The notes: generated by a model not told the origin, from the letters alone. A DNA stretch of 64,000 nucleotides from Paenibacillus lautus NBRC 15380 (GCF_004000945.1 NZ_BIMF01000019.1:1-64000); one strand, 5' to 3'; counted from the first letter of the stretch, positions 1-9,230 are shown. Program-made: numbers and translations.

Positions 1-336
1 CTACCTGGCGAAAAAGTAAAGATTGAAAAAGGACAGATCTATATTAACGGGAAATTGCTTGATGCCTTTTACGGAAGAGCACATCGACTGGGTGCTGATC
101 TCGATAGTTTGAAAAAAGCTTTAGAGCGTGTTGACTTAGAAGATTACATAAGAAAAAACATCGAAAATATAGCGAATTATTTTGAGGAATTAACTATGAA
201 GGAAATTGAGATCCCTGAAGACAGCATTTATATTGTAGGTGATGATTGGTTTCGCAGTAATGATAGTAGATTCTTTGGGCCATTACCCACAGATAAAATT
301 GAGGGGAAAGTGGTTGGGGTGATCGGTAGCCCGTAA
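1..336 (+). CDS. Type I signal peptidase, C-terminal part (gene starts before the window)
   Basis: The reading frame is open from base 1 and ends with TAA at 334-336, so the N-terminus lies outside the window. The end of the protein contains GDDWFRSNDSRFFGPLP, which matches the conserved box E of S26 signal peptidases (GDN..S.DSR.fG), where the Asp and Ser residues support the catalytic Ser/Lys dyad. The dyad itself would lie upstream. The family cleaves signal peptides from exported proteins at the outer face of the membrane. An internal TTG at 55 is unlikely to be the true start because the coding pattern continues upstream. A hairpin terminator follows 40 bases downstream. The composition is A+T-rich compared with the glycan locus to the right. 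Confidence 0.8.
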   Translation, partial: LPGEKVKIEKGQIYINGKLLDAFYGRAHRLGADLDSLKKALERVDLEDYIRKNIENIANYFEELTMKEIEIPEDSIYIVGDDWFRSNDSRFFGPLPTDKIEGKVVGVIGSP

Positions 337-377
337 AGAGCTAACGGGAAACGATAGCTCAATGAAGACATAAAGAG

Positions 378-405
378 GCAGCCGCTTTTTGGTCGGCTGC
401 TTTTT
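378..405 (+). terminator. Rho-independent terminator after signal peptidase
   Basis: GCAGCCG (378-384) pairs with CGGCTGC (394-400) across a nine-base loop, followed by five T residues. It ends the signal peptidase transcript. Confidence 0.8.
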
Positions 406-486
406 CTCAACTAACGGGCAGGTTTGCATTTCGCAAGAGTCCGGCAAAACTCGTCGGCCTCTTGTGTTTAATGAAAGGCAGCACGC

Positions 487-812
487 TTAATTTTCTTCTT
501 CCAGTTCTGGCATGATTCCAAGAATACTTAAGCAGGTGCTTAACAGCACTTCATTTCTAATGATAATAAGTTGAAGCTTTTTCCGTGTTCTCGTTAGAAT
601 TTGGAATAACATTTTGGTCGGATGGTAATAGGGGCTGAATCCTCGGGTGAACAATTTCCCTTCTTCCGTGTGATAGAATGTATGATCCAAGAAAGCAATA
701 ACGTTATCGAATTCCTGGCCGATGACATCATGAGCCGTGTAGACCATTTCAACTTGGGTTTCGGACATAAAGTAACCTTTGGGTGACTTTATGTCACCCT
801 GTTTTTGGATCT
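487..812 (-). pseudogene. Helicase/ATPase C-terminal fragment
   Basis: The minus-strand frame is open from about 810 down to a stop at 487. The 93 residues from the ATG at 768 include TAHDVIGQEFDNVIAFLD and LFQILTRTRKKLQLIIIRN. These resemble the C-terminal region of superfamily 1-like helicases or AAA ATPases, where a VIGQEFDNV-type segment is followed by a helix near a conserved LTR(A/T)R motif. There is no Walker A motif and no upstream coding sequence: a stop lies just upstream of 811. I read this as the surviving 3' end of a much larger gene. The family assignment comes from motif memory and is moderate. It sits in an A+T-rich margin with other fragments, which suggests past rearrangement. 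Confidence 0.45.
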
Positions 813-849
813 ATCTGATTTTGGGTCCAGGTCATAATAAACTATTTAA

Positions 850-1077
850 TTATGATTCAACAGGATTTTCATTTTCGGGTGAGTACATGGTTATTTCTAT
901 GATGGATTCAATTAAACGAACAATCGTGAAAACGGTTAGAATTAAAGCAGATGAATACGTGTAAAAGTTGTTGTTAGTAATGTATCCGAGGACAATTCCC
1001 CCAAACAGAAAACAGAATTTCAGAATATTGTCTACATTCGTAAGGCGGAAACTATATAATAAAATTCCAAGCAACAA
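850..1077 (-). CDS. Small hydrophobic membrane protein or membrane-protein fragment
   Basis: This is a 75-codon frame beginning with TTG at 1077. It has two hydrophobic stretches, roughly residues 2-30 and 40-60, and a charged tail ending SPENENPVES. The frame stays open upstream of 1077 for eleven more codons (FGISYFTGFEH) with similar hydrophobic character and no good start codon or ribosome site. It may therefore be a truncated larger membrane protein. I do not recognise a family. Its neighbours are also fragments. Confidence 0.35.
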   Translation of the reverse strand: MLLGILLYSFRLTNVDNILKFCFLFGGIVLGYITNNNFYTYSSALILTVFTIVRLIESIIEITMYSPENENPVES

Positions 1078-1566
1078 ATGTTCGAAACCCGTAAAGTAAG
1101 AGATACCAAACTAAGCAGGTGTTTTTTTGTCAAGTCAAGAAAAAATGAGGCTCGACGCTTACAGCCGCAAGGTATTCAAGCTAATTTGTTGCTGCGAAAG
1201 TTGAGTTAGTAAAATCGACTTCGAAAACGAAAAAAATAATTATTATATAATTACCAAGAGCACGTTGCACCGCCTCTTATAAGATGCCGTTCGCGAACTC
1301 AGCACGAATGGGGCAAAGCGCAAAGAGCAAAATCTTTTAACTATTAAGCAATATCCGCTAGAGTTTCTCAATTGTGAAGTCCGTATAATATGAGAAGAAT
1401 AGAGCGCTTACAAGAAAAGTTCTTCAAATTTTTGTCTGTGACGACAAACGACTTCTAGAGGGGGGGATAAAGGAGGGCCAATCCTTGTTGATGAGGACTA
1501 CGCCGGGACCGTAAGAGGTTCGTGGATGCTAGAGGACAAAAGCTTGGTAATCGGAATGAGGAATGA
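1078..1566. other. A+T-rich gap with no supportable gene
   Basis: I see no long frame here. A strong AAGGAGG (about 1470-1476) is followed by ATG at 1490, but that frame stops after seven codons. The stretch probably holds decayed sequence linked to the transposon-rich margin. Confidence 0.4.
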
Positions 1567-1701
1567 ATGAATATAGTCTCTCGGAACATCATTGGAGGTG
1601 AAATTGGAGGAAGAAGACAGTTGGAGCTGGAAAGTATGGAAATTGAAAACCAGTTTCAAGAATGGGCAGACATCGACAATTTAGGCGAAACGCTTTTTTG
1701 A
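1567..1701 (+). CDS. Possible 44-residue ORF or relic, unknown function
   Basis: An ATG at 1567 opens 44 codons ending in TGA at 1699-1701. The residues include QLELESMEIENQFQEW, an acidic, helix-prone composition that looks coding rather than random. The stop lies in a run of six T residues, and a one-base shift there would continue for only six codons (EKLKRQ) before another stop. The ribosome site is weak (GAGGA close to the start). It directly abuts the convergent transposase relic. It may be the remains of a gene interrupted by the insertion. No function can be given. Confidence 0.2.
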   Translation: MNIVSRNIIGGEIGGRRQLELESMEIENQFQEWADIDNLGETLF

Positions 1702-1706
1702 AAAAC

Positions 1707-3186
1707 TTAAGCGACAGTAGGGCAAATGGTAGCTTTCAGCTTGTCCCATTCATCTTTCTGGCTTACATACCAGGCATACATGTGCTGGCAGGTCATAATG
1801 CCGTAGATGCGAATGTACCACATCATCGTCGAGCGGTGCCTACCGGATTCGAACTTGTAATCGATCTTCTCCTGCTTGTTGGAACGCTCAATGGACGTGC
1901 AGCGTTTGTAAATCAACTTCCACTTCTCCGACCCGCGAGCGGTTCTGGGAAACAGGCGAAGATTATCGCTGCTGTGTGTATGGTATGTCCGCCCGTATTT
2001 GGCATCGGAGTACCCGCAGGTCAAAGAGCATCTCCACTTACGGCGATCCTGGGATATGTCAAACCCGGTTGGCTTCATTTCGTTGCCTTTCGGACAGATC
2101 GGAATACCCGTTGGAGAAATGTGAATGTCACTTTCCGTCGTCGTATTCTTCTTGCTGCGGTTGTTAAGATCGATGCAGGGCTCGATGTTCTGATGATCCA
2201 GAAGCATGTAAACCGCCTCAGCATCATGAGCGGCATCGAGCAACATCTTATCGATGACGCCAAGGTTGAAACGTTGCTTGCATTCCATCATACTCATAAC
2301 TAGACTGACAGCGTCATGCCTGGAAGCAGGCTGCAGTCTAAGGTACAAAGGCGAGTCTATTTACTATCAGCCGCAGAAATCATGTAGAGATGGTATCCGT
2401 TATAACACTTCTCTCTAGAGCCGTCCCAGCCCGATTTGCAGTCGGGCTGGGAGTAAATACGAGGATGGTTGCACCCCGTCATACCTTCGGCATGACAATC
2501 ACAGGTGGATTGCTTCTTGTATAGACAGCGGTGACTATGGGGGTTCCATCACCGGCAGCACTAAGCGCTGAAACATCCCCAAGTAAGCCTAAATTCGCCG
2601 ACACGGCGAGGATTTGTGACTGAAAGAAATCGAACAAGGGATCCGTTGGTAAAGCTGTTTTCTTATCCGCGTGACGCATCATCCATGTGACAAGACGGTT
2701 CACTCTGCCCGGTGTAGCCGTAGGCGCTTTCTCTCCTTTCTTCCCTTTCTTTGGTTTGCTCTTGCGTTTGGGTTGCTTCATCGGTTTAAGATTATTGTCT
2801 ACCGCAGGCCAAAAGCGTCTGAAGAATTCATAGAAGGTCCCGACGACAGGAAGATCGTCATAGTCGAAGCCGTAAAGAATGGCATAGATAGGTGTCCGCT
2901 TCAAGACATTCACACATTCGGTTAATCCCTTTTCAGGGTTGGTCAAAAGGAACAAGAAAAAGGATCGAAACATAGATGCTGGATCTCGAGGTTCAGGGCC
3001 CCGATCCGAGTAAGTGTCTCGAAGAAACGTTGTGAGGGGAGAAAGGTCAGTCATCCATAATTTTGCTAGAAGCGGCCAGTCTTTATTGATGATGACGATA
3101 CCGGGCCCAATCTGAGTACGAAGTTGCTTAAGAACAAAGCCTTGGTAGTCCACATGCGGAACAAAAATAGGTTTCAAGAGAAGCAC
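1707..3186 (-). pseudogene. Frameshifted DDE-type transposase (decayed insertion sequence)
   Basis: The N-terminal frame (3186 down to 2479, 235 codons) contains a domain like those at the start of IS1182/IS5-related transposases (DPASMFRSFFLF, GFDYDDLPVVGTFYEFFRRF) and the start of the catalytic region (GDVSALSAAGDGTPI). The protein then continues in another frame through CNHPRIYSQPD..GWD and GYHLYMISAADS, and in a third frame from 2348 to 1707 with LLDAAHDAEA and PICPKGNEMKPTGFD, a cysteine-containing C-terminal part. Two frameshifts, near 2480 and near 2352, separate the pieces, so no functional enzyme is expected. I could not find terminal inverted repeats by eye. The exact IS family is unsure; the transposase nature is well supported. 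Confidence 0.75.
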
Positions 3187-3279
3187 TCTAATCGCGATTT
3201 ATAGGTTGAAAAAGGAACCCTTACAACGCAATTTTGGAAAAATGAAGGATTTGTCAAGGCTTTTTCGAAGAAAATGACC

Positions 3280-3297
3280 AAATATTCTAGAATATTT
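3280..3297. promoter_or_regulatory. Perfect 18-bp A+T palindrome upstream of pectate lyase
   Basis: AAATATTCTAGAATATTT equals its own reverse complement. It sits between the transposase remnant and the pectate lyase gene. It could be a repressor operator, or a feature of the IS end. No matching regulator is visible. Confidence 0.3.
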
Positions 3298-3389
3298 CCC
3301 ATAATGAAAAAAGGAAATTAATGAAAAAAACCCCCTACGAAGTAGGAGGAGAGTAAGTTTGGTGGTACAAGAAACCCCTTGTCCCATCT

Positions 3390-3411
3390 GCCTCGGCGAA
3401 TGCCGAGAGGC
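3390..3411 (+). promoter_or_regulatory. Leader hairpin upstream of the pectate lyase start
   Basis: CTCGGC (3392-3397) pairs with GCCGAG (3402-3407) around a GAAT loop, 27 bases before the start codon and just before the ribosome site. No T-run follows, so it is not a terminator. It could affect translation or mRNA stability. The functional claim is inference. Confidence 0.25.
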
Positions 3412-3437
3412 TATGAATGAATGCGGAGGGATTATTG

Positions 3438-5744
3438 ATGAAGGCATCAAAAAAAGTTTCGGTTCTGATACTGGCACTCTTACTTCCATTGATTGTGATT
3501 TTCTCTACGGCAGTTCCGGCTGCGGAATCCTACGAAATCGTCCCGCTCACAGATCCGGTTACGAATCCGGATACAACCGATGAGGTCAAAATCGACTTCC
3601 AGACCAAAGGGTCTCAAACGGCAGAAGGGTATCTGCCCGACAACGGGGATGCGTACGGCGAACGCGGGAATGGCTTTACGTATGGATGGACCCCAGGCAT
3701 TGTTGGAGCCGCCAGAGATTACAGCTTAATCGAACCGGATCTTAAACTAGCAACCTTGAACCAATTTGGCCAAGGGATTATTTGGGAAATTGCCGTTCCG
3801 AACGGCAAGTATGAAGTGACGGTCAGCATAGGCGATATTCGATATCCGGACCAAATCAAAGGAAAATTGTTGCTCTTGGCTGAAGAGACCGTCATCTTCG
3901 AGAACAAACAAGTTGACGGCAAATGGGAACACGTCAAACCGATTGGACAAACTTACGTTTCCAAAACGGTAGAAGCGGATGTGACCGACGGCAAACTGAC
4001 CCTCGATCCGAAAGATTCCGCCACGGAAAACATTAAGATCAACTACATTGAAATCAAGTCGCTTGACGTTCCGATTCCTATTGATCCCGTAGACCCTGTA
4101 ATTGAAGAACCACGAGACATTGATAGGACTCCCGTAACCATTGTTGTCAATGGAGAAGAGGCGGAGTCGGATGTTCCGCCGGTTAGAGCGAACGGCCAAG
4201 TCATGGTACCTGTAGATATGATAGCTGAAGAATTTGGCGCTGATGTTGGTTGGAATGAGGAAAAGAATGCCGTTCTGATTAATTCAATGCCGAGTCAAGC
4301 AAGGCTCAAACAGCAGTCGACTCAGCTGATCGTGAACGGTTTGGAAATCGAATCGGAGGTTCGTCCATTTGTTCTGGATGGCAATTGGATGCTTCCTATT
4401 CGGGAAATATCCGAAGCCATGGCCTTGGACGTCTCCTGGGATGAGGCAACCCTGACGCTTCAAAGTAGTTTAAGGCCGCATACGGAACCTGCCATGGAGC
4501 TTCATGGGTGGGCCTCCGTGGAGGCTGATGGACAGGGCGGGACGACAGGCGGCGGCGATGCCGAACCTCGGACGGTGACAACGCTGGAAGAACTGGAACA
4601 ACTGGCTGGAGACGACGAACCAAGAGTCATCGTCATTTCCGGAACGATCACATCCGGGGCTCAGCCTATCAGCGTAGGCAGCAACAAGACGATATTGGGG
4701 GAGGACCAGTACGCGACCATCCGCGGCGGCATCACCATAGACGATAGCAGCAACATCATTATTCGCCACTTGAACTTCCAAGGCATCTGGCCTATCTTCG
4801 GCCCTGCCGACGCGATCGCCGTGAGAAATTCGCATCATCTTTGGTTCGATCACTTGAACATCTGGGATGCCAGTGACGGCTTATTGGACCTCACCCAAGG
4901 AACTAACTACGTCACCGTTTCATGGAACAAGTTCTTTTACACCGATCCGGATAATCCTCACCGTATGGTCAGCTTGGACGGCGGAGGCGCGGAACATGAT
5001 GCTACCGACACAGGCAAGAACAAGGTAACCTATCATCACAACTGGTTCGCCAACAATACCGATCAGCGGATGCCACGCGTCCTGTTCGGTCAGGCGCACG
5101 CCTACAACAACTACTACACGGCCAGTAACAACAATTACGCCATCGGCGTAGGCGTCTTCGCGTCGATGCTGGTGGAAAACAATTACTTCAAGAACGTAAA
5201 AAATCCGCACCAGTTTATGTACCCCGACCGTCGTCCGGCGTACATCACGGCTACGGGCAATATTTATGACAACACAAGCGGATTAATGGATACGGGTGCC
5301 GTTACACCAGAGGGCTACGACAGCGTGGCGCCTTTTACCAATCCGCCCTACGCCTACGAACTGGATGATGCCGAGGATATTCCTTTTCTTGTTACTCGAT
5401 ATGCGGGTCTAATGGTCAACGAGGACATTACAGCGCCAGAAGCACCTGTTATTATAGCTCCGGCAGAGTCGGCGGAAATCCACATGCGTACTCCGAGCAT
5501 AAGCGGAACGGCAGAACCGAGCAGCATCGTGACAATCACATTGACAGGCACTTCATCGGGATCGACAAAAAACGCAACGTTGACGACAACGGCTGACTCG
5601 AACAGTTCATTTAGTGCCGAATCAACAAGACTGAACAACGGAACGTATACCATCACCGCAACGGCAACCGATGCTGCAGGCAATGTAAGCCACGCTTCGA
5701 TCAATCGTTCAATTAGAATAAAAGGACAGGCTGACAAGAAGTAA
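3438..5744 (+). CDS. Secreted multidomain pectate lyase (PL1)
   Basis: The start is the ATG at 3438, preceded by GGAGGG at 3425-3430; a signal peptide (MKASKKVSVLILALLLPLIV) follows directly. Of 768 residues, about 49-209 form a beta-rich domain resembling malectin/galactose-binding modules, and about 230-344 are two copper-amine-oxidase-N-type repeats (VNGEEAESDVPPVRANG; VNGLEIESEVRPFVLDG), often used as stalk or wall modules. About 374-620 is the PL1 beta-helix: WFDHL near 468, DGLLD, and RMPRVLFGQAHAYNN near 543, with the basic residue and Ca-binding region expected for the family. About 664-768 is a bacterial Ig-like domain. The reaction is beta-elimination of homogalacturonan outside the cell, giving unsaturated oligogalacturonides. 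A terminator follows. It is the only clearly secreted depolymerase in the window. Confidence 0.92.
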   Translation: MKASKKVSVLILALLLPLIVIFSTAVPAAESYEIVPLTDPVTNPDTTDEVKIDFQTKGSQTAEGYLPDNGDAYGERGNGFTYGWTPGIVGAARDYSLIEPDLKLATLNQFGQGIIWEIAVPNGKYEVTVSIGDIRYPDQIKGKLLLLAEETVIFENKQVDGKWEHVKPIGQTYVSKTVEADVTDGKLTLDPKDSATENIKINYIEIKSLDVPIPIDPVDPVIEEPRDIDRTPVTIVVNGEEAESDVPPVRANGQVMVPVDMIAEEFGADVGWNEEKNAVLINSMPSQARLKQQSTQLIVNGLEIESEVRPFVLDGNWMLPIREISEAMALDVSWDEATLTLQSSLRPHTEPAMELHGWASVEADGQGGTTGGGDAEPRTVTTLEELEQLAGDDEPRVIVISGTITSGAQPISVGSNKTILGEDQYATIRGGITIDDSSNIIIRHLNFQGIWPIFGPADAIAVRNSHHLWFDHLNIWDASDGLLDLTQGTNYVTVSWNKFFYTDPDNPHRMVSLDGGGAEHDATDTGKNKVTYHHNWFANNTDQRMPRVLFGQAHAYNNYYTASNNNYAIGVGVFASMLVENNYFKNVKNPHQFMYPDRRPAYITATGNIYDNTSGLMDTGAVTPEGYDSVAPFTNPPYAYELDDAEDIPFLVTRYAGLMVNEDITAPEAPVIIAPAESAEIHMRTPSISGTAEPSSIVTITLTGTSSGSTKNATLTTTADSNSSFSAESTRLNNGTYTITATATDAAGNVSHASINRSIRIKGQADKK

Positions 5745-5835
5745 ATTAATAGAGGGTTTGAACGAGCAACTCCGCTTCCGACCTGTTCCGAATTATATCA
5801 GCGCTTAAGAAGACTATAGCTCAATAAACCATGCG

Positions 5836-5866
5836 GCAGCCGGTCTCGCGACCGGCTGTCTTTTTT
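5836..5866 (+). terminator. Rho-independent terminator after pectate lyase
   Basis: GCAGCCGGT (5836-5844) pairs with ACCGGCTGT (5851-5859, one G-T pair) around a CTCGCG loop, followed by a run of T. Confidence 0.8.
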
Positions 5867-5993
5867 AGTTGAAATAAGGGGAAGGGGGAGAAAAGTTGGT
5901 AAATAAGGTTTTTGAGTTTGAATGTCGTACTTTACCATTGTTGGAGAGCGATGATCTTGAGCAGATTAACAACTATATCTTAAATCACTAGCG

Positions 5994-6145
5994 TTACATA
6001 AAACCTCATACATTTCGCTTGTGACGTAGAGATGCTTGCTCTGCAAATGCTGCTTGATCCACTAGTAGAAGATCTCAATGGCCCAACGACTACGGTACAT
6101 CTCACTAATTTCATCGCAGATTAAATCAAGCAGTTGGTCACCAGG
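5994..6145 (-). pseudogene. IS4-like transposase C-terminal relic
   Basis: Read on the minus strand, one frame gives DEISEMYRSRWAIEIFY, a TAG stop, then WIKQHLQSKHLYV. This matches the conserved Y-R-W-x-I-E segment and the following (F/Y)-K-W-(I/M)-K-Q-H helix around the third catalytic acidic residue of IS4-family transposases. The in-frame stop, where a Lys is usual, and the missing flanks make it a dead fragment of about 50 codons. A short plus-strand frame from a TTG at 5895 to 5990 (VNKVFEFECRTLPLL...) shows nothing recognisable. Confidence 0.55.
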
Positions 6146-6192
6146 GGGAGCAGATTGCCCTCTATCGCCATAGTTGAATGGATCGCGATAGG

Positions 6193-6226
6193 AAACCCCC
6201 GACTCCATATTCAGAGTCGGGGGTTT
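6193..6226 (-). terminator. Terminator after the solute-binding protein gene
   Basis: AAACCCCCGACTC (6193-6205) pairs with GAGTCGGGGGTTT (6214-6226), a 13-bp stem lying just beyond the stop of the minus-strand gene. A short T-run on either side makes it potentially bidirectional. Confidence 0.75.
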
Positions 6227-6231
6227 TCCCG

Positions 6232-7563
6232 TTACTTCAATTTTTCCATTTCCTGATCAACCGTTTGTTGCCCCAGTTCTTGTACCTCTCTTAGGATTGT
6301 ATTGACATCTTTTTGCCCTGTTACAAGTTCAGTTACTTTATCATTCATTAAGTCAACGATGTGATCTTCTAATGGATGTAATTGACGCATTGGAGCATTT
6401 CCGTTCACATACACTGCGTCGAAGTTTTTATCTTGGTCTGGATGGTTTTCAAATGCAAGATCTTTAACCTGCTGTGATTTCAATGGAGAAATCTTTCCTT
6501 TTTTTGATACTTCCATTTGGAACTCTTCAGACGTTAAATATTTTAAAATTTGCATTGCCGCATCTTTATTATCGGAAATGGAAGTAATACCTGCATAGTT
6601 GGCGTAAGGTTGAGTGCCATTATCCGGAAGATCTTTGAAGACCGGCATCGAAACCATGTCCCAGTTCAGCGGAAGTTGTTCTTGCGAAACCGCGATCCAT
6701 TCGGTTAAAAATACATACATGGCGGAAACGCCTGCTGCTCCTCTAAAGTGATCATGACTTGGGAAATTTGCTTTAGCCATATTCTGAACGCCAGGATTTC
6801 TGCTCAATTCAGTGAAGAGGTTAAGAATCCTCTTCCAATTATCGTTGTCTACCGTCACCTTGTTCGTTTCCGGATCAATGAAACCTTGCGATAAGGAATT
6901 CATGCGGAAGTAGTGCTTCGGAGACATCCAAAGTCCCATATACTGCGTTCCGTTTTCATTCCGATCGAATTGATGGGCGAGTGCAAACGTCTCCTCCCAC
7001 GTCATGCCATCTTTCGGATATGGAATCCCGAATTTGTCGAATAAATCTCGGTTATAGAACAAAACAAGAGAATCGTTAAAAATAGGAAGGCCGTAAAGTT
7101 GGTTTTCAAACGTGGCAGATTCAATAAACCCCGGGGCAAACGAAGCTAAGTCAACTCCATGTTTTTTAGCTAGCTCCGTCATATCATAAGTCAACTTCAT
7201 CGGTTCGTATGCATTCAAAAATCCACCGGCTCTTGTGAAGTAAATATCAAACTTCGTTTGAGCGGCTACTAGTTGTTCCAATGAAAGTCCTCTATTCGAA
7301 ATATGGTTAATCGTGTATGTAGGGAACTTTTTCTTCACGTAACTCCCTACATTTGCTTCAAATTCTTCATCGGAAAATATTGTAGAAAATGTGACTTCGG
7401 CATTTTCCGGCGCCGGAGGTTCTGCTGTCGGATCATTACCGCCCGACGGCGTAACAGTACCCTCAGTATTAACAGTACCTTCAGTATTACCGTTAGTACA
7501 AGCTGCAATTATACTTAAAATCAGAATAATTACCAACAGCAGTCCCATTCTTCTTTTCAACAT
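6232..7563 (-). CDS. Sugar ABC transporter solute-binding lipoprotein (family 1)
   Basis: The 443-residue protein starts at ATG 7563, with GGGAGGG a few bases upstream. It opens with a lipoprotein signal (LSIIAAC, lipid-anchored Cys22), then a Thr/Gly/Pro-rich linker and a two-lobe binding fold. GLPIFNDSLVLFYNRDLFDKFG and PKDGMTWEETFALA are characteristic of family 1 extracellular sugar-binding proteins. It captures an oligosaccharide outside the membrane for an ABC permease, but no permease lies beside it; the nearest functional pairs are at 54-62 kb. It is clearly related to the tandem pair at 40.3 and 42.5 kb (shared DGMTW and GLWMSPKHY segments), but more distant and more A+T-rich. A cre-like site lies upstream at 7647-7660. 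Confidence 0.88.
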   Translation of the reverse strand: MLKRRMGLLLVIILILSIIAACTNGNTEGTVNTEGTVTPSGGNDPTAEPPAPENAEVTFSTIFSDEEFEANVGSYVKKKFPTYTINHISNRGLSLEQLVAAQTKFDIYFTRAGGFLNAYEPMKLTYDMTELAKKHGVDLASFAPGFIESATFENQLYGLPIFNDSLVLFYNRDLFDKFGIPYPKDGMTWEETFALAHQFDRNENGTQYMGLWMSPKHYFRMNSLSQGFIDPETNKVTVDNDNWKRILNLFTELSRNPGVQNMAKANFPSHDHFRGAAGVSAMYVFLTEWIAVSQEQLPLNWDMVSMPVFKDLPDNGTQPYANYAGITSISDNKDAAMQILKYLTSEEFQMEVSKKGKISPLKSQQVKDLAFENHPDQDKNFDAVYVNGNAPMRQLHPLEDHIVDLMNDKVTELVTGQKDVNTILREVQELGQQTVDQEMEKLK

Positions 7564-7646
7564 TTCGTTTTCCCTCCCTTAGTTTGAAATGGATAATCCT
7601 AAACCCCGAATCCAGACCACCCCCTCTCAAAGTCTGTGCCGTTGCC

Positions 7647-7660
7647 TGTAAGCGCATACA
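7647..7660. promoter_or_regulatory. Catabolite-responsive element (cre-like) upstream of the binding protein gene
   Basis: TGTAAGCGCATACA matches the CcpA consensus TGWAANCGNTNWCA with one mismatch in either orientation. It lies about 85 bases before the start codon of the minus-strand binding protein gene, where CcpA could repress it when preferred sugars are present. Confidence 0.5.
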
Positions 7661-7705
7661 AGTTTTGCGTTCGCGTTTGCAAGTATTTGACACTATTGTA
7701 TAGGA

Positions 7706-8160
7706 GTGTTTCCATCAAAAATATACGGCTATAATCGTAAATATAGGGCGATCGAATCTATTGTTGATTCTCGGAACCGGGTATTGGACGGTGCTGCTCT
7801 TAATCGACAGCCCATCAAGAGGGACGATACGAGAACGCTGTGGATTATGATATCAAAAGGAAATGCAAAAAAAAACAGGACCGCTTCCCTGAACTGGAAC
7901 GCGTTCCGAGTCTTTACTTGCTATCCACGTTGGACAATGCCGTTAAGCTAGGCAAGTTTCGGATTGATTACGTCGGCCTGTTTTGGAGCAATTCCTCTAA
8001 GATAGGGCAAGAGGGTTTTCTTCCTTATGTTGAAGTGAAGAAAGAACAGAATATTAATCTGCTCGGAATGGCTTATTTTAAAGACGCGAAGATGGTAGAG
8101 ACAACAAAGCCGTTTGAAATTGCAGGGTATATGGGAATTAAAGGGCTGCGAGTTTCTTGA
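7706..8160 (+). pseudogene. Ger(x)C spore-germination lipoprotein relic
   Basis: Two overlapping frames join at a run of nine A residues (about 7869-7877). The first ends in RTLWIMISKGNAKK; the second continues with FPELERVPSLYLLSTLDNA, GLFWSNSSKIGQEGFLPYVE and MAYFKDAKMV. This order matches the middle of Ger(x)C-type germinant receptor C subunits. The N-terminal lipoprotein signal, the first half and the C-terminal domain are missing, and a frameshift splits the remainder, so no function is expected. It lies between the binding protein and AraC genes on the opposite strand. It supports an endospore-forming host. Confidence 0.6.
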
Positions 8161-8318
8161 GGGGATAAGGAGATCGGGTCTAAGGAGCGCTGACAAGAGG
8201 CTTGCAAAAATTTGGAGTGAGCGTATATACAAAGGTCCGGCGAGTCGGCCGAGACCGTCTTCGAGCTGGATCGGCGGGCGTTCTCCATCTGGAGCACACC
8301 CGCCAATCGATGTGCGGT

Positions 8319-9212
8319 TTATGAGAGTCCCCGCGCATACCGCTTCCGGCATTGCGAAGGGGAATGCCTCTTGTACTGCCTGAACATTTGACTGAAATAA
8401 TTAACGCTGCCGAAGCCGACTTTAAACGCGATTTCCGTGATCGGATCGGAGGAATGGATTAATAATTGCTCGGCGGCGTTGATGCGGAGCAAATTGACGT
8501 ACTCCACGAACGTCTTGCCGGTTACCTTCTTAAAGGTTCTGCAAAAGTGGTATTCGCTCAAATTGACGATGCCGGCTGCTTGCTGTACGGTGAGCTTCTC
8601 CGGATAATGCCGCTCCACAAACGCGATAAGCTCTTTGAATCTATCGGTTAATTCCGCGCCTACCGTATCTGCGGAACCAGTTGGTCCATGCAGATGGTGA
8701 TGGCGGGATAAATGTACGAGCAGCAGATGCAGCATGGACTGGATCGCAACCTGATAGCCTATAGCCTGCTGCTCGTATTCGGCGATCATCTGCTTGACAA
8801 TACCGGCGATGAGCGAATTATACGCATCTGTTACCGGCAGAAGGATGGGAAAAAAACGTTTTCCGGAAGCATAAGGATTTGTGATTTGCACATGACTGGA
8901 GCTCGCCACCCGGCTTTCGGCTAGCACGGAATGAAAGACCAACGCGTAATATTCCACCTGATGCTCGTCATCCGCAAACCCCGTATGGATCATGCCCTTG
9001 TTCACGAACATCAAATCGCCAGGTCCCGGCTTAACCGTCTCGGAGCCGATATAGAAGGTCGCGTTTCCCCTGATAAAATAGATGAGTTCCAAGTCATCAT
9101 GCCAATGCAGGTGCAGCACTTCCTTGCCGGGCGGAATGATGTGGAAGACATCAAACGGAAAGTCCAGATCGCGATGCGGGACGTCTTGCTTGATTTGATA
9201 AGGATTTGTCAT
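8319..9212 (-). CDS. AraC-family transcriptional regulator (cupin plus double HTH)
   Basis: The 297-residue protein has an N-terminal cupin-type sensor (about residues 15-95; LHLHWHDDLELIYFIRG, GDLMFVNKGMIHTG) and a C-terminal AraC domain (about 190-290) with both helix-turn-helix units (LTVQQAAGIVNLSEYHFCRTF and ITEIAFKVGFGSVNYFSQMF). This architecture usually gives sugar-responsive activators that bind direct repeats. It is transcribed away from the GH29 gene across a 169-bp gap that contains the direct repeat AGCAATATC with a 21-bp period, a likely binding site. It probably controls GH29 and perhaps itself. The effector is unknown; L-fucose or a fucosylated oligosaccharide is a guess from context. 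Confidence 0.88.
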   Translation of the reverse strand: MTNPYQIKQDVPHRDLDFPFDVFHIIPPGKEVLHLHWHDDLELIYFIRGNATFYIGSETVKPGPGDLMFVNKGMIHTGFADDEHQVEYYALVFHSVLAESRVASSSHVQITNPYASGKRFFPILLPVTDAYNSLIAGIVKQMIAEYEQQAIGYQVAIQSMLHLLLVHLSRHHHLHGPTGSADTVGAELTDRFKELIAFVERHYPEKLTVQQAAGIVNLSEYHFCRTFKKVTGKTFVEYVNLLRINAAEQLLIHSSDPITEIAFKVGFGSVNYFSQMFRQYKRHSPSQCRKRYARGLS

Positions 9213-9230
9213 GCCGCAGTCCCTCCGAAA

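Noticed and set aside
1384-1420. TATAAT and a GCGCTTACA word in the left margin as a promoter with cre
   Set aside because: No downstream gene, no properly spaced -35, and the cre match has a mismatch at a core position.
1662-2303. Plus-strand frame of 213 codons
   Set aside because: It is the reverse of the transposase relic, which has clear motifs on the minus strand.
3359-3583. 74-codon frame with a CPICLGEC zinc-ribbon-like stretch
   Set aside because: It overlaps the pectate lyase start, has no support beyond the chance Cys pattern, and crosses the leader hairpin.
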